From Stutzerimonas stutzeri (GTDB taxonomy: Bacteria; Pseudomonadota; Gammaproteobacteria; Pseudomonadales; Pseudomonadaceae), in assembly GCF_000952685.1 (NCBI RefSeq), contig NZ_JYHV01000016.1, forward strand, positions 1 to 64,000: DNA of 64,000 nt. The letters run 5' to 3'. Below, one piece after another: positions 19,293 to 29,610 of this stretch. The first letter of the stretch is position 1, and each line of letters begins with the position of its first letter. The notes below the pieces were generated by a model. The model made no database searches and was not told the origin of the DNA. It worked only from the letters and a program-made list of their open reading frames with translations. A program made the position numbers and the translations under genes.

Positions 19293-19579
19293 ATGGGATA
19301 GTGATTTCTGGATCGGAGGCCGTCATGGTTATTTTGGCTGCTGCGGTTCCCGTGTTGGCACATCACTGAGCGGCCGTTCTATCGAGCGGCGTTTGACGTA
19401 TTGCCGAACCCAGGCAGGTTCGTAGGTTAGCTGGCTGAACATCTGGCCGTGCGGTTCAGCATACCGCGACGGTATGGAGCTATCTCGGGTTCGTGCTGTT
19501 GAATGCATGTCGACAGCGTTCTTGAGTAGCGCCGATAGCGCACGGCTATGGTTGCTACTGTTATGCGATTCGCAGAAAA
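19293..19579. other. intergenic region, no gene seen
   Basis: Nearly 290 bases lie between the SnoaL-like gene and the acnB terminator. Short frames on both strands lack starts with ribosome sites or recognisable products. An isolated inverted repeat (CGGCCGTT...) around 19370-19400 is too weak to assign. Confidence 0.4.
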
Positions 19580-19610
19580 GCAAACGCCCCGAACCAGTCG
19601 GGGCGTTTGC
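19580..19610 (-). terminator. acnB rho-independent terminator
   Basis: A perfect 13-bp stem (GCAAACGCCCCGA with its complement) has a 5-base loop and is followed on the minus strand by TTTTC. It lies about 65 bases after the acnB stop. Confidence 0.92.
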
Positions 19611-19676
19611 TCATCTTCCGCTACTCATGCAGACGGCGTTAACCGTCTGTAAGGCGGACATGCATGGCTCAGCGCA

Positions 19677-22286
19677 TCAAACCGCAACCACGTCGATCTT
19701 CGCCTTGGCCGCGGACTCACGGAACTCGGCGATCTGATCGAAGCTCAGGTAGCGGTACACGTCCGCTGCCATGGTATCGATCTGCGCGGCGTAGACCATG
19801 TACTCCTCGACGGTCGGCAGACGACCGAGAATCGAGGCGACTGCTGCCAGCTCGGCAGAGGCCAGGTACACATTGGTCGCATCGCCCAGGCGGTTCGGGA
19901 AGTTACGAGTCGAGGTGGAAACCACTGTCGAACCGGTTTCGACCCGAGCCTGGTTACCCATGCAGAGCGAGCAGCCCGGCATTTCCAGGCGCGCACCGGC
20001 GCGACCATAGATGCCGTAGTAGCCTTCTTCGGTCAGCTGATGCTGGTCCATCTTTGTCGGTGGTGACAGCCACAGACGAGTCGGCAGGGAGCCTTCGACC
20101 TTGTCCAGCAGCTTACCTGCAGCGCGGAAGTGACCGATGTTGGTCATGCAGGAACCGATGAACACTTCATCGATCTTCTCGCCCTGTACGCTCGAAAGCA
20201 GACGGGCGTCGTCCGGGTCGTTCGGCGCGCACAGAACTGGCTCGGTGACTTCGGACAGATCAATTTCAATGACTTCGGCGTACTCGGCGTCGGCGTCGGC
20301 GCTCATCAGCTTCGGATCGGCCAGCCAGGCTTCCATGGCCTGGGCGCGGCGCTCAAGGGTACGGGCGTCGCCGTAGCCTTCGCTGATCATCCAGCGCAAC
20401 AGGGTGATGTTGGACTGCAGGTACTCGGCGATAGCCGCTTCCGGCAGCTTGATGGTGCAGCCTGCAGCCGAACGCTCGGCAGAGGCGTCGGACAGCTCGA
20501 AAGCCTGCTCGACGGTCAACTCGTTCAGTCCTTCGATCTCGAGAATACGGCCGGAGAAGATGTTCTTCTTGCCCTTCTTCTCGACAGTCAGCAGGCCTTT
20601 CTGGATGGCGTAGTAGGGGATCGCATGAACCAGGTCGCGCAGGGTGATGCCAGGCTGCATCTTGCCCTTGAAGCGAACCAGTACCGATTCCGGCATGTCC
20701 AGCGGCATCACGCCGGTGGCCGCGGCAAAGGCGACCAGACCGGAACCGGCCGGGAAGGAAATACCCATCGGGAACCGGGTGTGCGAGTCGCCACCGGTAC
20801 CGACGGTATCCGGCAGCAGCATGCGGTTCAGCCAGCTGTGGATGATGCCGTCGCCCGGACGCAGGGAAACACCGCCGCGGGTCATGATGAAGTCCGGCAG
20901 GGTGTGGTGCGTGGTGACGTCGATCGGCTTCGGATAGGCCGCGGTGTGGCAGAACGACTGCATCACCAAGTCAGCTGAGAAGCCCAGGCAAGCCAGGTCC
21001 TTCAGCTCGTCGCGGGTCATCGGGCCGGTGGTGTCCTGGGAGCCAACGGTGGTCATCTTCGGCTCGCAGTAGGTGCCCGGACGCACGCCTTTGCCTTCCG
21101 GCAGACCACAGGCGCGACCCACCATCTTCTGTGCCAGGGTGAAGCCCTTGTTGCTTTCAGCCGGCGCTTCCGGCTTCTTGAACAGATCGGACGGGCCCAT
21201 GCCCAGCTCGGCACGTGCTTTTTCGGTCAGGCCGCGACCGATGATCAGCGGAATACGGCCGCCGGCGCGTACTTCGTCGAGTAGAACGTCGGTCTTCAGC
21301 TGGAAGGTGGTGACCAGCTCATCGCTGCCATGACGACGGACTTCGCCCTTGTAGGGGTATACGTCGATCACGTCACCCATGGCCAGATCCGAGCAGTCGA
21401 ACTCGATCGGCAGCGCGCCTGCGTCTTCCATGGTGTTGTAGAAGATCGGCGCGATCTTGGTGCCGAAGCAGAAACCGCCGGCACGCTTGTTCGGTACGTT
21501 CGGGATGTCATCGCCGAAGAACCACAGCACCGAGTTGGTCGCCGACTTACGCGAAGAACCGGTACCGACCACGTCACCGACGTAGGCGACCGGGAAGCCC
21601 TTGGCTTTCAGTTCTTCCATCTGCTTGAGCGGACCAACGGAACCAGGCACGTCAGGCGTGATGCCGTCGCGGGCCATCTTCAGCATGGCCAGAGCATGCA
21701 GCGGGATGTCCGGGCGCGACCAGGCGTCCGGTGCCGGCGATAGGTCGTCGGTGTTGGTTTCGCCGGTGACCTTGAATACGGTCAGGGTAACTTTCTCGGC
21801 AACAGGGGCGCGGTTCTTGAACCATTCGCCTTCGGCCCAGGATTGCAGGACGGCTTTGGCGTTCGCATTCCCGGCCTTGGCTTTCTCGGCTACGTCATGG
21901 AATGCGTCGAACATCAGCAGGGTGTGCTTGAGTTGTTCGGCGGTGGCGTCGGACAGTTCCGGGCTGTCCAGGAGGTCGACCAGCGTGACGATGTTGTAAC
22001 CGCCCTGCATGGTGCCCAGTAGCTCGACGGCGTGTTGCTTGCTGATCAGCGGAGAGGTGGCTTCGCCCTTGGCGATGGCGGCGAGGAAACCGGCCTTGAC
22101 GTAGGCGGCTTCATCCACGCCCGCGGGAACGCGGTTGGTGATCAGATCGAGGAGGAATTGCTCTTCGCCGGCTGGCGGATTTTTCAAAAGGTCGACCAGG
22201 CCTGCGGTCTGCTCGGCGTTCAGCGGCTGGGGCACGACGCCCTGGGCGGCACGCTCTTCTACGTGTTTGCGATAGGCTTCAAGCAC
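19677..22286 (-). CDS. acnB: aconitate hydratase B
   Basis: This 869-residue [4Fe-4S] enzyme of the TCA cycle interconverts citrate and isocitrate and also acts on 2-methylisocitrate. Domain order is that of AcnB: N-terminal HEAT-like domain, swivel domain, then the catalytic core. Cluster ligands are visible in [10 protein letters not shown] and [14 protein letters not shown]. Length is close to the E. coli enzyme. AcnB apo-forms can bind RNA, so autoregulation is possible. The gene has its own terminator, and a large nested inverted repeat lies 52-161 bases upstream of its start. Confidence 0.98.
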   Translation of the reverse strand: MLEAYRKHVEERAAQGVVPQPLNAEQTAGLVDLLKNPPAGEEQFLLDLITNRVPAGVDEAAYVKAGFLAAIAKGEATSPLISKQHAVELLGTMQGGYNIVTLVDLLDSPELSDATAEQLKHTLLMFDAFHDVAEKAKAGNANAKAVLQSWAEGEWFKNRAPVAEKVTLTVFKVTGETNTDDLSPAPDAWSRPDIPLHALAMLKMARDGITPDVPGSVGPLKQMEELKAKGFPVAYVGDVVGTGSSRKSATNSVLWFFGDDIPNVPNKRAGGFCFGTKIAPIFYNTMEDAGALPIEFDCSDLAMGDVIDVYPYKGEVRRHGSDELVTTFQLKTDVLLDEVRAGGRIPLIIGRGLTEKARAELGMGPSDLFKKPEAPAESNKGFTLAQKMVGRACGLPEGKGVRPGTYCEPKMTTVGSQDTTGPMTRDELKDLACLGFSADLVMQSFCHTAAYPKPIDVTTHHTLPDFIMTRGGVSLRPGDGIIHSWLNRMLLPDTVGTGGDSHTRFPMGISFPAGSGLVAFAAATGVMPLDMPESVLVRFKGKMQPGITLRDLVHAIPYYAIQKGLLTVEKKGKKNIFSGRILEIEGLNELTVEQAFELSDASAERSAAGCTIKLPEAAIAEYLQSNITLLRWMISEGYGDARTLERRAQAMEAWLADPKLMSADADAEYAEVIEIDLSEVTEPVLCAPNDPDDARLLSSVQGEKIDEVFIGSCMTNIGHFRAAGKLLDKVEGSLPTRLWLSPPTKMDQHQLTEEGYYGIYGRAGARLEMPGCSLCMGNQARVETGSTVVSTSTRNFPNRLGDATNVYLASAELAAVASILGRLPTVEEYMVYAAQIDTMAADVYRYLSFDQIAEFRESAAKAKIDVVAV

Positions 22287-22337
22287 AGTTTTATACCCTC
22301 ATCATTGGTCCCTTGGGTGTCTCGGGACGCGCATCCG

Positions 22338-22447
22338 GAAGCTGTTTTCAAAGTTTTACGCCGGTTTCCGGGTGCGCAGGTTAGAGGGATCTGCGCACCC
22401 GGTAGGTAGCCGGTCAACTGTGCTCGTGACGCTTTGAAAACAGCTTC
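22338..22447. repeat. nested inverted repeat upstream of acnB
   Basis: Two perfect inverted repeats share a centre. The outer 16-base arms are at 22338-22353 (GAAGCTGTTTTCAAAG) and 22432-22447. The inner 12-base arms are at 22368-22379 (CCGGGTGCGCAG) and 22391-22402, with an 11-base loop. As RNA from either strand this can fold into a long two-tier hairpin. It lies in the divergent acnB/DUF1289 intergenic region, on the acnB leader side. It may be a leader regulatory structure or a small non-coding repeat element. Confidence 0.75.
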
Positions 22448-22684
22448 TTGCGGATTGTTGCGCCTAAAACGGCGGGCCGATTCTACTGGAACAGGCCCGC
22501 AAAGTTAAGTGAAACGCCGTGCCCATCGAATCTGGTGCGTCCTGCCGGGCTGTTGCGAAAACGCGCTGGAGTACCGCAGGGCGCGGGATGCACGGCCATG
22601 GGCGGGTGCCCAGGTGGATTCTTCCGTGACCCGGCTTGGACAAAAGTCTAAGATGCGGCGCTGTTCTCCGATCCACCGCCCGTT

Positions 22685-23152
22685 ATGTCCAATCAGCGCA
22701 TCAAAACCCCTTGTGTGGGCCTCTGTTCCACTGTTTACGGTGATCTCGTCTGCCGTGGCTGCAAGCGTTTCCATCACGAAGTGGTCAGCTGGAATGCCTA
22801 TGACGAGGCGAGCAAGCGCTCCGTATGGCTGCGGCTGGAACAGCTCCTGGCGCAGGTGATGGCTGCCAAGCTGGAAATCTTCGATGCGGAGCTGTTGCGC
22901 CGCCAACTGGAAAGCCGACAGATCCGCTTCGTTGCGGAACAGTCACCCTACTGCTGGGCTTATCAGCTTATCGCTAGGGGCGCGCGGGTGATTCAGCAGC
23001 TCGACGCCTATGGCGTAGTCTTGCTGCCTGAGTTTCGCGACTGGTCGCTGCCCGAGCTTCGCGATGCTATCGACCGGGAGTTTTTTCTTCTCTCAGAGGC
23101 GCACTATCAGCGCTATATCGCGCCAGGGTTTTTGGGCGAGATCAGCGGCTAG
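22685..23152 (+). CDS. DUF1289 domain protein
   Basis: This 155-residue protein starts with the DUF1289 cysteine motif (TPCVGLCSTVYGDLVCRGCKR, then a FHHEVVSWN stretch), a small Cys4 cluster that probably binds zinc or iron-sulfur. The rest is a helical C-terminal domain of unknown role. It is divergent from acnB and next to uspA, an arrangement I recall in other pseudomonads. The start ATG at 22685 directly precedes the conserved domain. Confidence 0.88.
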   Translation: MSNQRIKTPCVGLCSTVYGDLVCRGCKRFHHEVVSWNAYDEASKRSVWLRLEQLLAQVMAAKLEIFDAELLRRQLESRQIRFVAEQSPYCWAYQLIARGARVIQQLDAYGVVLLPEFRDWSLPELRDAIDREFFLLSEAHYQRYIAPGFLGEISG

Positions 23153-23205
23153 CGGCCGCAGCGGCGGTAGCACTGCTCTCGCCGGAGATGGGCGCGCCGG
23201 GCCGG

Positions 23206-24066
23206 TTACCGACGTGCCAGTTCTTCCAAGTGATCGATGATACCTTTCGGCTTGAGCACCAGGACGTCACTTTCCAATGTATCGAGCACCACTTCTGCCG
23301 TATTGCCCATTAGTGCGCCGGAAAAGCCCGTGCGGGCTACCGTGCCGATAACCGTCACAACGGCTTGCAGCTCGTGGCAAACGCGAGGAATCAAGGCATC
23401 GGCCGGACCCTCCTCGATATGTAGATGGCTATCCGGAATGCCGAACTCGGCCTGGAACTGCTTACAGGCATCGCGATAGCGCGCTTCGATGGTTTCCTTG
23501 AGCTGGAAAGCGGGATCGGCCGCCGAGAGCATGGCCGACGGGTGGGCACTGATGACGTGCAAGCTGCCTTCGGCAAGCGAGGCGATATCGTAGCCATGAT
23601 TGACGATGCTGGCATGGAGCGTGCGATGTTCGAGATCGGCGTTGCCGACGTCGACCGCGGCAAGCACCGTGCCGCCGGTCCAGGGCGCTTCGGTCTTGGC
23701 CATCAGCACGGGGCAGGGGCAGTAACGCAGTAGTTTCCAGTCGTCCGGCGTCAGCAGTGCGCGCTTCAAAGGAGAGTCCGCGATGTGCTGCTTGATCACC
23801 AGATCACAACCTTCGGCTTGCTGTACCGCAATGATTGTCTGGTGAAGATTTTCATGCCAGGCCTGATGAACGGCTACGGTCTGCCCCTGATCTTCCAGTT
23901 CTGCGCGAAGCCTGGCGAGGTATTCGCTGTGTTCATGCTTGCCATCGCAGACCAGCAGATGCAGTTTTGCCTGACTGACGCTGCCGATCAGGCGCGCTCG
24001 TTTCAGTGCCAGGTTGTCGGGCAGGTTTGGGTCGATTATTACGAGGATGCTGCGAATGGCTTGCAT
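23206..24066 (-). CDS. uspA: tandem-domain universal stress protein
   Basis: This 286-residue protein has two UspA domains, the UspE-like arrangement. Each has the Rossmann-like core; the second keeps the nucleotide-binding G-2x-G-9x-G(S/T) type end in GTVARTGFSGALMGNTAEVVL. Such proteins are induced by stress and oxygen limitation. I start at the ATG at 24066, where MQAIRSILVIIDP opens the first domain. The longer open frame to 24219 has no domain content. Confidence 0.9.
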   Translation of the reverse strand: MQAIRSILVIIDPNLPDNLALKRARLIGSVSQAKLHLLVCDGKHEHSEYLARLRAELEDQGQTVAVHQAWHENLHQTIIAVQQAEGCDLVIKQHIADSPLKRALLTPDDWKLLRYCPCPVLMAKTEAPWTGGTVLAAVDVGNADLEHRTLHASIVNHGYDIASLAEGSLHVISAHPSAMLSAADPAFQLKETIEARYRDACKQFQAEFGIPDSHLHIEEGPADALIPRVCHELQAVVTVIGTVARTGFSGALMGNTAEVVLDTLESDVLVLKPKGIIDHLEELARR

Positions 24067-24243
24067 GATCGGCTCCGTTTCCGGTTTCGTAATGTCTTCA
24101 CTATAGCTAAGGCAACCCATTTGGTTGTGACGCAAATCAACCCGCACTGGCCGCAGGAAATTCGGCTCGTATAATGCCCGTCGTCCGCGGCTTCGAATCG
24201 CGGTATCGCCGCCGTTCACCTCTTATTGCGAATACACCTCATC

Positions 24244-24849
24244 ATGCTTCCCGAATTGAACGAGTTTCTGGGCTGTGCAACGCCTGCCGCCTGGGTCGAT
24301 GTTGCACTGCAGAACCAGGACGTAATGCTCATCGATCACGGCAACTGCGAGAAAAAGGCCGCTGGCGCGGCCTTCCAGCTGATGTTCCGCTATGTCGACA
24401 AGCCCGATCTGCAGAACAAGATGTCGCGCCTGGCGAGAGAGGAACTGCGACACTTCGAGCAGGTGCTGTCGATCATTCGCAAGCGCGATATCGGCCTGCG
24501 CAACATCGGCTCATCACGTTACGCCGCCGGATTGCGGGAGTTGGTTCGCAACCATGAACCTTATCGGCTCACCGATACCCTGGTGATCGGAGCCTTTATC
24601 GAGGCGCGGTCTTGCGAGCGCTTTGCGATGCTGGTGCCGCACCTGGATGAAGAGCTGGGCAAGTTCTATCACGGTTTGCTGAAGTCCGAGGCGAGGCATT
24701 TCCAGGATTATCTGAAGCTGGCGTATCTCTACGGCGATGCGTCAGATATCGACGCGACCATCGTTCGGGTCCGTGAGCGCGAGCGCGAGCTGATCGAAAG
24801 CCCGGATGACGAGTTTCGCTTTCACAGCGGTGTACCGAGCGCCGCCTGA
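24244..24849 (+). CDS. miaE: tRNA-(ms2io6A) hydroxylase MiaE
   Basis: This 201-residue four-helix-bundle diiron monooxygenase hydroxylates the isopentenyl side chain of 2-methylthio-N6-isopentenyladenosine at tRNA position 37. The carboxylate-bridged diiron ligands are visible as EELRHFEQV and EARSCERF, with a further SEARHFQDY motif. The ATG at 24244 begins MLPELNEFLG, the usual start; an upstream TTG at 24226 is less likely. It is convergent with lpxH, with only 5 bases between them. Confidence 0.92.
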   Translation: MLPELNEFLGCATPAAWVDVALQNQDVMLIDHGNCEKKAAGAAFQLMFRYVDKPDLQNKMSRLAREELRHFEQVLSIIRKRDIGLRNIGSSRYAAGLRELVRNHEPYRLTDTLVIGAFIEARSCERFAMLVPHLDEELGKFYHGLLKSEARHFQDYLKLAYLYGDASDIDATIVRVRERERELIESPDDEFRFHSGVPSAA

Positions 24850-24854
24850 TTCGC

Positions 24855-25577
24855 TCAGTCCAAGTCGAACGGAGCTTGGTGAAAGCCTGAGTCATCGATC
24901 TGCAGCGCCCAACCCTGGCGATCCCAATCACCTAGCACTATACGTCTGGCGGCTTGATCGTCGACTTGGAACGAGTGCGTAGCGGGGCGGTGGGTGTGGC
25001 CATGAATCAACGTGCGGACCTTGTGTCGCTGCATGATCCTGACTACCTCGTCGGGCGTCACGTCGACGATGTCGCTGGCTTTCATGCGTGTCTCCTGCTT
25101 GCTGCTCGAGCGCAGCTTCTGCGCCAACCTCTGACGCTTGGCCAGGGAGAGGTTGTGCAGGATGAACAGGCTGATCGGGTTGCGCAGCCAGCGCCGTAGC
25201 CGCATGTAGCCTTCGTCTCGCGTGCACAGACTGTCGCCGTGCATCAGCAGTACTCGCTCTCCGCCAAGCTGCGCGATATGCGGATCGGCCAGGAGCGTAC
25301 ACCCGGCCTCTCGGCTGAACGCCTTGCCGATCATGAAGTCACGGTTGCCGTGCATCAGATAGATTCGGGTTCCCCGCTGGCTCAACGCCTTCAGCGCTCC
25401 GGCTATCTCGTGCTGATAGGGCGTCATGCCATCGTCGCCGACCCAGACCTCGAAGAAATCACCCAGGATGTAGAGCGCCTCGGCCTGGGGCGCTCGTGTG
25501 TCGAGGAAGCGAAGAAACGCCCGGGTGATATCCGGGCGTTCTTCTTCCAAGTGCAGGTCGGAAATCAGCAGGATCAA
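24855..25577 (-). CDS. lpxH: UDP-2,3-diacylglucosamine diphosphatase LpxH
   Basis: This 240-residue calcineurin-like metallophosphoesterase makes lipid X from UDP-2,3-diacylglucosamine in lipid A synthesis. Metal-binding motifs are complete and in order: SDLHLEE (D-x-H), [11 protein letters not shown] (GD), GNRDF (GNRD), HGDSLCTRD and HGHTHRP. It acts at the inner face of the cytoplasmic membrane. It sits immediately downstream of ppiB (5 bases), so the two are probably co-transcribed. Confidence 0.97.
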   Translation of the reverse strand: MILLISDLHLEEERPDITRAFLRFLDTRAPQAEALYILGDFFEVWVGDDGMTPYQHEIAGALKALSQRGTRIYLMHGNRDFMIGKAFSREAGCTLLADPHIAQLGGERVLLMHGDSLCTRDEGYMRLRRWLRNPISLFILHNLSLAKRQRLAQKLRSSSKQETRMKASDIVDVTPDEVVRIMQRHKVRTLIHGHTHRPATHSFQVDDQAARRIVLGDWDRQGWALQIDDSGFHQAPFDLD

Positions 25578-25582
25578 TGCGA

Positions 25583-26077
25583 TTACTCGACGATCTCGGC
25601 TTTCTCGATAACCACGTCTTCCACCGGCACGTCCTGATGACCTGACTTCATCGTGGTGGGAACGCCCTTGATCTTTTCGACCACGTCCATGCCTTCGACC
25701 ACTTCGCCGAACACGGCGTAGCCCCAGCCTTGAACGGTTGGCGCGGTGTGATCGAGGAAGTCGTTATCTTTGACGTTGATAAAGAACTGCGCGGACGCCG
25801 AATGTGGCTCCATGGTGCGGGCCATGGCTAAGGTGCCCGTCTTGTTGGAAAGGCCATTGTTGGCTTCGTTCTTGATCTGGCCACGGGTAGTTTTTTGCTT
25901 CATGCCTGGCTCGAAGCCGCCGCCCTGAATCATGAAGTTGCTGATGACGCGGTGGAAGATGGTGCCGTCATAGTGGCCGGTCTTCACATATTCCTTGAAG
26001 TTGGCGGTGGTTTCAGGAGCTTTGTCTTCGAACAGCTTGACGGTGATGACGCCATGATTGGTGTGGAGTTTGATCAT
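25583..26077 (-). CDS. ppiB: cyclophilin-type peptidyl-prolyl isomerase PpiB
   Basis: This 164-residue cytoplasmic cyclophilin has no signal peptide. The catalytic core [18 protein letters not shown] contains the key Arg and Phe, and [17 protein letters not shown] follows. It catalyses cis/trans isomerisation of prolyl bonds. It leads a leftward pair with lpxH and is divergent from glnS across about 390 bases. Confidence 0.97.
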   Translation of the reverse strand: MIKLHTNHGVITVKLFEDKAPETTANFKEYVKTGHYDGTIFHRVISNFMIQGGGFEPGMKQKTTRGQIKNEANNGLSNKTGTLAMARTMEPHSASAQFFINVKDNDFLDHTAPTVQGWGYAVFGEVVEGMDVVEKIKGVPTTMKSGHQDVPVEDVVIEKAEIVE

Positions 26078-26467
26078 TGGAAGCCTTCCTTATGATAAAG
26101 AGTTAGAAAATGGGTGTTGCGATTGCGCAATTGGCGCGGTCGCCCCGGAGACTCGCTGCTGCGGCGCAGTGCGCAGCAGGGCGCTTTGCGCTGTCAGGGG
26201 GTTGATGGGTCCGCTATGATAGGTGCTTTGTTTTGGCCGGCCTACCCTGAGAGAGCGTTTACAAATTACTGCGCTCGGCCATGCTGCGTTGAAATCAGCC
26301 TCAAATGCTCATGTACTACTTGTATATTCCGCTTTTTCGACTGATTGATTCGCGGCGCTCACCCTTCGGGCCAGCCTTTGGCTGTTACTCCCGATGGTCG
26401 TTGCGCCTTGCCCGACCATTTTTGTAAACCTCTCTGAGCCGCACACTCGCAGATCGTTAAGGACACC
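26078..26467. promoter_or_regulatory. divergent ppiB/glnS intergenic region
   Basis: About 390 bases without a gene lie between divergent ppiB and glnS. It must carry both promoters. I see no strong hairpin with a T run, so no T-box or attenuator can be supported. A 76-codon frame at 26114-26344 has no recognisable product. Confidence 0.5.
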
Positions 26468-28138
26468 ATGAGCAAGCCTGAGACTACCGCAGCCACCAAC
26501 TTTCTCCGCCCGATCATTCAGGCCGACCTGGAATCGGGCAAGCATGCCAAGATCGTCACGCGCTTTCCGCCCGAGCCCAACGGTTATCTCCATATCGGCC
26601 ACGCCAAGTCGATCTGCCTGAATTTCGGCCTGGCCAAGGAGTTCGGCGGCGAGTGCAACCTTCGCTTCGACGACACCAATCCAGCGAAGGAAGATCAGGA
26701 GTACATCGATGCGATCAAGAGCGACGTCCAATGGCTCGGTTTCCAGTGGGCGGGTGAAGAGCGCTATGCCTCCAATTATTTCTCCCAGCTCCATGAATGG
26801 GCCATCGATCTGATCAAGGCGGGCAAAGCCTACGTCTGCGATTTGACCCCCGAGCAGGCTCGGGAGTATCGAGGCAGCCTGACCGAACCGGGCAAAAACA
26901 GCCCGTTTCGCGATCGCTCGGTGGAAGAAAACCTGGATTTGTTCGCTCGGATGAAGGCCGGTGAATTTCCGGAGGGCGCCAAGGCGCTGCGCGCGAAGAT
27001 CGATATGGCCTCGCCGAACATGAACCTGCGCGACCCGATTCTCTATCGTATTCGTCATGCGCATCATCACCAGACCGGCAATGACTGGTGCATCTACCCC
27101 AGCTATGACTTCACCCATGGCCAGTCGGACGCCATCGAGGGCATCACTCATTCGATCTGCACCCTGGAGTTCGAAGATCACCGGCCGCTCTATGACTGGT
27201 TCCTCGAAAACCTCCCGGTTCCTGCGCGCCCGCGGCAGTACGAATTCGCCCGGCTCAACCTGAACTACACCATCACCAGCAAGCGCAAGCTCAAGCAATT
27301 GGTAGATGAGAAGCACGTGAACGGTTGGGACGATCCGCGCATGTCGACGCTCACCGGCTATCGCCGACGCGGTTATACCCCGGCGTCGATTCGTTCCTTC
27401 TGCGACATGATCGGCGTGAACCGTGCCGGTGGTGTGGTCGACATCGGCATGCTCGAATTCGCAATCCGCGAGGATCTGGACGCCAACGCACCACGCGCCA
27501 TGTGCGTGCTCAAGCCACTGAAGGTCGTCATCACCAACTACCCCGAAGGTCAGGTCGAGAATCTGGAGCTGCCTCGCCATCCCAAGCAGGACATGGGCGT
27601 ACGCCAATTGCCGTTCTCCCGCGAGATCTACATCGACGCCAGCGATTTCGAAGAAGTCCCGCCGGCCGGCTTCAAGCGCTTGATTCCGGGCGGCGAAGTG
27701 CGTTTGCGAGGCGGCTACGTTATCCGTGCCGATGAAGCGGTTAAAGACGAGCACGGCCACGTCGTCGAGCTGCGTTGTTCCTACGACGAAAACACGTTGG
27801 GCAAGAACCCGGAAGGCCGCAAGGTCAAGGGCGTCATTCACTGGGTTCCGGCCGCCGAGAGCCTCGAGTGCGAAGTGCGTCTGTACGACCGTTTGTTCCG
27901 CTCGGCCAATCCTGAGAAAGACGAGGAGGGCGGCAGCTTCCTCGACAACATCAACCCCGAGTCGCTGGTGGTGCTCAAGGGCTGCCGTGCCGAGCCCTCG
28001 CTGGCCTCGGCCCAAGCCGAAGACCGTTTCCAGTTCGAACGCGAGGGCTATTTCTGCGTCGATCGCAAGGACAGTCACCCGGGCGCCATGGTGTTCAATC
28101 GGACCGTGACGCTGCGTGACTCCTGGGGAGGCCAGTAA
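26468..28138 (+). CDS. glnS: glutaminyl-tRNA synthetase
   Basis: This 556-residue class I aminoacyl-tRNA synthetase has an HIGH motif in [16 protein letters not shown], a KMSKS-equivalent [10 protein letters not shown], and two C-terminal beta-barrel anticodon-binding domains. Length matches proteobacterial GlnRS. It directly charges tRNA-Gln with glutamine. Its TAA overlaps the cysS ATG by one base, so the two synthetases are coupled. A long antisense open frame across this gene is a codon-bias shadow. Confidence 0.98.
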   Translation: MSKPETTAATNFLRPIIQADLESGKHAKIVTRFPPEPNGYLHIGHAKSICLNFGLAKEFGGECNLRFDDTNPAKEDQEYIDAIKSDVQWLGFQWAGEERYASNYFSQLHEWAIDLIKAGKAYVCDLTPEQAREYRGSLTEPGKNSPFRDRSVEENLDLFARMKAGEFPEGAKALRAKIDMASPNMNLRDPILYRIRHAHHHQTGNDWCIYPSYDFTHGQSDAIEGITHSICTLEFEDHRPLYDWFLENLPVPARPRQYEFARLNLNYTITSKRKLKQLVDEKHVNGWDDPRMSTLTGYRRRGYTPASIRSFCDMIGVNRAGGVVDIGMLEFAIREDLDANAPRAMCVLKPLKVVITNYPEGQVENLELPRHPKQDMGVRQLPFSREIYIDASDFEEVPPAGFKRLIPGGEVRLRGGYVIRADEAVKDEHGHVVELRCSYDENTLGKNPEGRKVKGVIHWVPAAESLECEVRLYDRLFRSANPEKDEEGGSFLDNINPESLVVLKGCRAEPSLASAQAEDRFQFEREGYFCVDRKDSHPGAMVFNRTVTLRDSWGGQ

Positions 28139-29523
28139 TGGCGTTGTCCATCTACAACACCCTGACCAAGGCCAAGGAGCCCCTCAAGCCGCTGGTCGAC
28201 AACCAGGTACACATGTACGTATGCGGCATGACGGTCTATGACTTCTGCCACATCGGTCACGCGCGCGTCATGGTGGCGTTCGACGTGGTCTCGCGCTGGT
28301 TGCGCCAGCGTGGTTATGAATTGACCTACGTGCGCAACATCACCGATATCGACGATAAGATCATCCGGCGTGCTCAGGAAAATGGCGAGGCCTTCGAGGC
28401 GTTGACCGGACGCATGATCGCCGCCATGCATGAGGACGAGGCACGGCTCAGCGTCCTGCGGCCGGATCTCGAGCCGCGTGCCACCGAGCACATCGCCGGC
28501 ATGCACAGCATGATCCAGACCTTGATCGACAAGGGCTTCGCCTACGCGCCGGGTAATGGCGATGTCTATTACCGAGTCGGCAAGTTCGTCGGCTACGGCA
28601 AGCTGTCACGCCGAAAGATCGAAGATCTCAAGATCGGTGCGCGCATCGAAGTCGACGAGGCCAAAGAAGATCCGCTGGACTTCGTGCTCTGGAAAGCGGC
28701 CAAACCGGGTGAGCCGAGCTGGGATTCGCCGTGGGGAGCGGGGCGTCCGGGCTGGCATATCGAATGCTCGGTGATGTCTACCTGCTGCTTGGGGGAGACC
28801 TTCGATATCCACGGCGGCGGTCCCGATCTGGTGTTCCCCCATCACGAGAACGAGATTGCGCAGAGCGAAGCGGCAACCGGCAAGCAGTACGCCAACGCCT
28901 GGATGCACGCTGGAGCGGTGCGTGTCGATGGCGAGAAGATGTCCAAGTCGCTGGGCAATTTCTTCACCATTCGCGAAGTGCTGGAGAAATACCAGCCGGA
29001 AGTGGTGCGCTACCTGCTGGTGTCAAGCCACTACCGCAGCCCGATCAACTATTCCGAAGACAGCCTGAAAGAAGCCAAAGGCGCGCTCGAGCGCTTCTAC
29101 CATTCCTTGAGGGGCATGCCTGACGCGGCGCCTGCAGGCGGTGAGGCTTTCGTTGAGCGTTTCTCGGCGGCGATGGATGACGACTTCAATACCCCGGAGG
29201 CCTGTGCTGTGCTCTTTGAGCTGGCCCGCGAGGTCAACCGCCTGCGCCCGTCCGATCCGCAAGCCGCTGCCGGTCTGGCGGCGCGTCTGAAGGAGCTGGC
29301 CGGGCCGCTAGGTGTGTTGCAGCTGGAGCCGGACGACTTTCTGCAGGCCGGTGCCGCAGGTAAGGTTGACGCAGCTGAGGTGGAGGCGTTGATCGCCGCT
29401 CGCCTGCAAGCTCGTGCCGAGAAAAACTGGGCCGAGTCCGACCGCATCCGCGATCAGCTCACCGCCATGAGGGTCGTCCTGGAAGACGGCAAAGGTGGGA
29501 CGACATGGCGGCTGGCTGACTGA
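28138..29523 (+). CDS. cysS: cysteinyl-tRNA synthetase
   Basis: This 461-residue class I synthetase has HIGH in [15 protein letters not shown] and KMSKS in [13 protein letters not shown]. The zinc ligands include Cys29 in the first strand (YVCGMTVYD), the Cys in ECSVMSTC, and the [10 protein letters not shown] histidine/glutamate region that discriminates cysteine. The C-terminal helical domain is complete. It is the second gene of the glnS-cysS operon, which ends in a strong terminator. Confidence 0.98.
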   Translation: MALSIYNTLTKAKEPLKPLVDNQVHMYVCGMTVYDFCHIGHARVMVAFDVVSRWLRQRGYELTYVRNITDIDDKIIRRAQENGEAFEALTGRMIAAMHEDEARLSVLRPDLEPRATEHIAGMHSMIQTLIDKGFAYAPGNGDVYYRVGKFVGYGKLSRRKIEDLKIGARIEVDEAKEDPLDFVLWKAAKPGEPSWDSPWGAGRPGWHIECSVMSTCCLGETFDIHGGGPDLVFPHHENEIAQSEAATGKQYANAWMHAGAVRVDGEKMSKSLGNFFTIREVLEKYQPEVVRYLLVSSHYRSPINYSEDSLKEAKGALERFYHSLRGMPDAAPAGGEAFVERFSAAMDDDFNTPEACAVLFELAREVNRLRPSDPQAAAGLAARLKELAGPLGVLQLEPDDFLQAGAAGKVDAAEVEALIAARLQARAEKNWAESDRIRDQLTAMRVVLEDGKGGTTWRLAD

Positions 29524-29540
29524 TTGCTGTCAAAAGGACA

Positions 29541-29563
29541 AAGGCCGCGTGTGCGGCCTTTTT
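29541..29563 (+). terminator. glnS-cysS terminator
   Basis: A perfect 8-bp stem (AAGGCCGC with GCGGCCTT) and a 4-base loop are followed by TTTTTC about 20 bases after the cysS stop. The A run before it could also make it serve the convergent ABC operon. Confidence 0.92.
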
Positions 29564-29610
29564 CATTTGGGGCAACGACGCCTTCTGGCGGGCTCGTTGC
29601 TGCGCAGCGT

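Noticed and set aside
26078-26467. T-box or attenuator upstream of glnS
   Set aside because: T-boxes are largely restricted to Gram-positive bacteria, and no antiterminator-like hairpin with a T run is present.
26309-28078. 589-codon open frame on the minus strand across glnS
   Set aside because: It is antisense to a certain aminoacyl-tRNA synthetase, has no ribosome site or family resemblance, and is explained by G+C-rich third codon positions. The same holds for 7579-8778, 14102-14950 and 56114-57418.
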